DNA of 7,329 nt, taken from positions 1 through 7,329 of the forward strand of contig CAZTOB010000021.1 in NCBI GenBank assembly GCA_964615425.1, in the 5' to 3' direction. Under the pieces are notes generated by a model that saw only the letters and a list, made by a program, of their open reading frames with translations, ran no database searches and had not been told where the DNA came from. Below are positions 5,550 through 7,329 of this stretch, piece by piece. Positions within the stretch are counted from its first letter, which is position 1; each line of letters starts with the position of its first letter. The translations under genes were made by a program, and so were the position numbers. Source of the DNA: CAYLVJ01 sp964615425 (lineage in GTDB: Bacteria; Patescibacteriota; Minisyncoccia; Minisyncoccales; CAYTKG01).

Positions 5550-6134
5550 ATGGCTGAAATAGAAAAAATTAAAAAATTGAGAGAAAAGACAGGTATATCG
5601 GTGATGGAATGTAAAAAGGCAATAGAAGAAGCTGGGGGAGATCTTTCTCAGGCTGAAAAAATTTTAAGAAAAGCAAAAAGAAGGTTGGCTGCAAAGAAAA
5701 AAGGAAGAACAACTGGCGAGGGGGTGATTGCAAGCTACATCCACGCTAACAAAAAAATGGGATCTTTGGTGCAAGTTAATTGTGAGACCGATTTTGTTTC
5801 GAAGTCCAAGCGTTTTCAGAAACTGGCGGAGGCTTTAGCGATGCAGGTGGCGGCTATGAATCCTCTTTTTGTTAGCGAGGAAGACATTCCCGAAGAAGTT
5901 TTACAAGAAAAAAAAGAGACGATTAAAGAAAAAATGAAAGAAAAAGAAAAGCCGGCTGATATTATTAATAAAATTGCGGAAGGTAAAATTTCCAAATGGA
6001 AGAATCAAGTTTGTCTTTTGAGGCAGGAGTTCATTAAAGATTCTGACAAAAGCGTAAAAGATTTGGTGCAATCTGCGATTGCGGAGATAGGAGAAAATAT
6101 TACTATTGAACGTTTTACGCGTTACGAGATATAA
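5550..6134 (+). CDS. tsf: Translation elongation factor Ts, short form
   Basis: A 194-residue guanine-nucleotide exchange factor that releases GDP from EF-Tu. Residues 1-40 are the UBA-like N-terminal domain (LREKTGISVMECKKAIEEAGGDL). A basic linker AKRRLAAKKKGRTTGEGVIASYIH leads to the core domain, with the EF-Tu-contacting TDFV motif at 80-83 (VNCETDFVSKSKRF). The C-terminal part has FIKDSDKSVKDLV and ENITIERFTRYEI. The length resembles the short Thermus-type EF-Ts rather than the E. coli protein of about 280 residues, which has a duplicated core subdomain. It starts 14 nt after rpsB, in an AT-rich context with no Shine-Dalgarno sequence. Confidence 0.96.
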   Translation: MAEIEKIKKLREKTGISVMECKKAIEEAGGDLSQAEKILRKAKRRLAAKKKGRTTGEGVIASYIHANKKMGSLVQVNCETDFVSKSKRFQKLAEALAMQVAAMNPLFVSEEDIPEEVLQEKKETIKEKMKEKEKPADIINKIAEGKISKWKNQVCLLRQEFIKDSDKSVKDLVQSAIAEIGENITIERFTRYEI

Positions 6135-6144
6135 CCAAATTAAA

Positions 6145-6501
6145 ATGTCTCATTATTTTTTGATCGCGGGAACTGTCTTCGGTTTTTCCGGTCTTGCTTA
6201 TTTGAGCTCGAGAAGCTTACACCGGTTGAAAGATTTTCAACCTCCTTCCTCCTTAGGTAAATCTTTTCTTAAGAGAGGATGGGGTAAAATTACAGGTTTT
6301 TTTAAAAGCTTGTTTGGTGGTTTCGAATGGGAAGTTATAGCTCAAAAAATTCTTTCTTGGGTTAAGGTGGTTGCTCTTCGGGTTGAAAGGAGGGCCAGCA
6401 AATCTCTTGTTAATTTAAGGAAAAGAATTAAACGCAAAAAAGAAAGTGAGAAGTATTGGAAGCATTTGGCTCAGTTGTCCAAGAAAGAGGAAGAGGAGTA
6501 A
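6145..6501 (+). CDS. Small basic single-pass membrane protein, unknown function
   Basis: A 118-residue protein that I do not recognise. A hydrophobic segment spans residues 4-20 (YFLIAGTVFGFSGLAYL). It is followed by positive charge (RSLHRLK), which suggests an N-out anchor with a cytoplasmic body. A Gly/Phe-rich stretch (45-62), a likely amphipathic helix (62-82), a strongly basic region (81-103, ending RKRIKRKK) and a Glu4 end follow. The basic face could touch RNA or membrane lipids, but this is speculation. ATG 6145 is preferred to ATG 6106: it lies 10 nt after the tsf stop, has the AAATTAAAATG context also seen at 2169, and yields a clean N-terminal anchor. The stop is 3 nt before tRNA-Thr. 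Confidence 0.72.
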   Translation: MSHYFLIAGTVFGFSGLAYLSSRSLHRLKDFQPPSSLGKSFLKRGWGKITGFFKSLFGGFEWEVIAQKILSWVKVVALRVERRASKSLVNLRKRIKRKKESEKYWKHLAQLSKKEEEE

Positions 6502-6504
6502 GGT

Positions 6505-6576
6505 GCCAGCGTAGCTCAGTGGCAGAGCAATGGTTTTGTAAACCATCGGTCGTCGGTTCAAATCCGACCGCTGGCT
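6505..6576 (+). tRNA. tRNA-Thr, anticodon UGU
   Basis: A complete 72-nt cloverleaf. The acceptor stem GCCAGCG/CGCTGGC is a perfect 7 bp. The D arm is GCTC-AGTGGCA-GAGC. The anticodon stem is ATGGT/ACCAT, with loop TTTGTAA giving anticodon TGT (6537-6539), which reads ACA. The T arm is GTCGG-TTCAAAT-CCGAC. The discriminator base is T (6576) and CCA is not encoded, so it must be added by a nucleotidyltransferase. The gene sits 3 nt after the preceding coding sequence, and 1 nt before the -35 of the rRNA promoter. It is probably transcribed from the rpsB promoter. Confidence 0.97.
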
Positions 6577-6577
6577 C

Positions 6578-6605
6578 TTGACACAAAATTTCCGGGTATT
6601 ATAAT
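6578..6605 (+). promoter_or_regulatory. Consensus promoter of the rRNA leader
   Basis: TTGACA (6578-6583) and TATAAT (6600-6605) are both perfect hexamers, 16 nt apart. This is the strongest promoter in the window, as expected for rRNA. Transcription should begin near 6612, about 180 nt upstream of mature 16S. Its -35 begins directly after the tRNA-Thr 3' end. Confidence 0.85.
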
Positions 6606-6684
6606 AAAAGTGAGGTTAAAAACAAAATTACCATGCCAGGAAAAGAAGGTGGTTAAAATTAAAAATAAAGTAAGAAGGTTTGGT

Positions 6685-6710
6685 AAACCACGAGCCTTCG
6701 TGGTTTTTTT
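6685..6710 (+). terminator. Terminator-like hairpin inside the 16S leader
   Basis: AAACCACGA (6685-6693) pairs perfectly with TCGTGGTTT (6698-6706) around the loop GCCT, and a run of seven T ends at 6710. This has the form of an intrinsic terminator. It lies downstream of the rRNA promoter, so it could end read-through from the tsf/tRNA unit, attenuate 16S transcription, or define a short RNA of about 100 nt. A competing small hairpin, GGTTT/AAACC (6677-6689), overlaps its 5' arm. Confidence 0.65.
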
Positions 6711-6717
6711 AACCCAA

Positions 6718-6730
6718 AGTTCTTTGAAAA
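6718..6730 (+). promoter_or_regulatory. boxA-like antitermination element
   Basis: AGTTCTTTGAAAA closely resembles the boxA sequence (TGTTCTTTGAAAA type) found in rRNA leaders, where NusB/NusE bind nascent RNA and make polymerase resist termination. It lies about 65 nt before 16S, the usual setting, but downstream of the terminator-like hairpin. Confidence 0.6.
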
Positions 6731-6770
6731 TTGAATATGGACCTTTTGAGTTGCTTCGGACCTTGTATTC

Positions 6771-6790
6771 GTAAAGCTTTATTGCTTTAC
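6771..6790 (+). other. Hairpin just upstream of 16S rRNA
   Basis: GTAAAGC (6771-6777) pairs with GCTTTAC (6784-6790) around TTTATT. It ends a few bases before the predicted mature 5' end of 16S, so it may take part in 5' processing or leader folding (inference). Confidence 0.5.
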
Positions 6791-6794
6791 ACCT

Positions 6795-7329
<535 letters not shown>

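Noticed and set aside
6633..6656. Seven-codon leader peptide (MPGKEGG) in the rRNA leader
   Set aside because: Too short, with no regulatory codon run and no link to the hairpin. Probably chance.
6640..6710. T-box riboswitch in the rRNA leader (AAGGTGGTT plus terminator beside tRNA-Thr)
   Set aside because: Only about 30 nt precede the motif, so there is no room for stem I and a specifier loop. The T-box core is incomplete.
6631..6715. Degenerate second tRNA-Thr after the first
   Set aside because: Only an anticodon-arm-like segment fits. No acceptor, D or T arm can be formed.

Overview
The window looks like a piece of a small, AT-leaning bacterial genome of the Candidate Phyla Radiation (Patescibacteria). 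Several signs agree: a short EF-Ts (194 aa), most genes lacking a Shine-Dalgarno sequence, compact gene packing, ribosomal proteins with long charged tails, and a 16S rRNA with a base change in the region used for the '515F' universal primer. The exact phylum cannot be fixed by eye. UGA serves as a normal stop codon in three genes (ends at 1207, 1428 and 4304), which argues against the lineages that read UGA as glycine.

Layout. (1) Positions 1-1428, plus strand: the end of a class II fructose-bisphosphate aldolase gene, a membrane-anchored cysteine-rich protein of unknown function, and a small [4Fe-4S] ferredoxin, all overlapping or touching. (2) Positions 1432-3554, plus strand: a promoter whose predicted start site falls almost on the ATG of ribosomal protein bL25, then a secreted coiled-coil/lytic transglycosylase, closed by a hairpin terminator that works in both directions. 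(3) Positions 3595-4564, minus strand: bL31 (rpmE) followed with overlap by a release factor 1 (prfA) that lacks its N-terminal domain. (4) Positions 4565-4665: a divergent promoter region with a 12-bp palindrome. (5) Positions 4666-6576, plus strand: S2 (rpsB), EF-Ts (tsf), a small basic membrane protein and tRNA-Thr(UGU), apparently one unit. (6) Positions 6578-7329: a consensus promoter, a leader with a terminator-like hairpin and a boxA-like element, then the first 535 nt or so of 16S rRNA, cut by the window edge.

From 1470 on, nearly everything except the transglycosylase and the small membrane protein serves translation: bL25, bL31, RF1, S2, EF-Ts, tRNA-Thr and 16S rRNA lie within 6 kb. 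No mobile element, CRISPR array or defence system is visible. The points most worth a second look are the two apparently leaderless ribosomal-protein promoters, the terminator-like hairpin between the rRNA promoter and 16S, and the domain-I-less RF1. None of these amounts to a clear new system.
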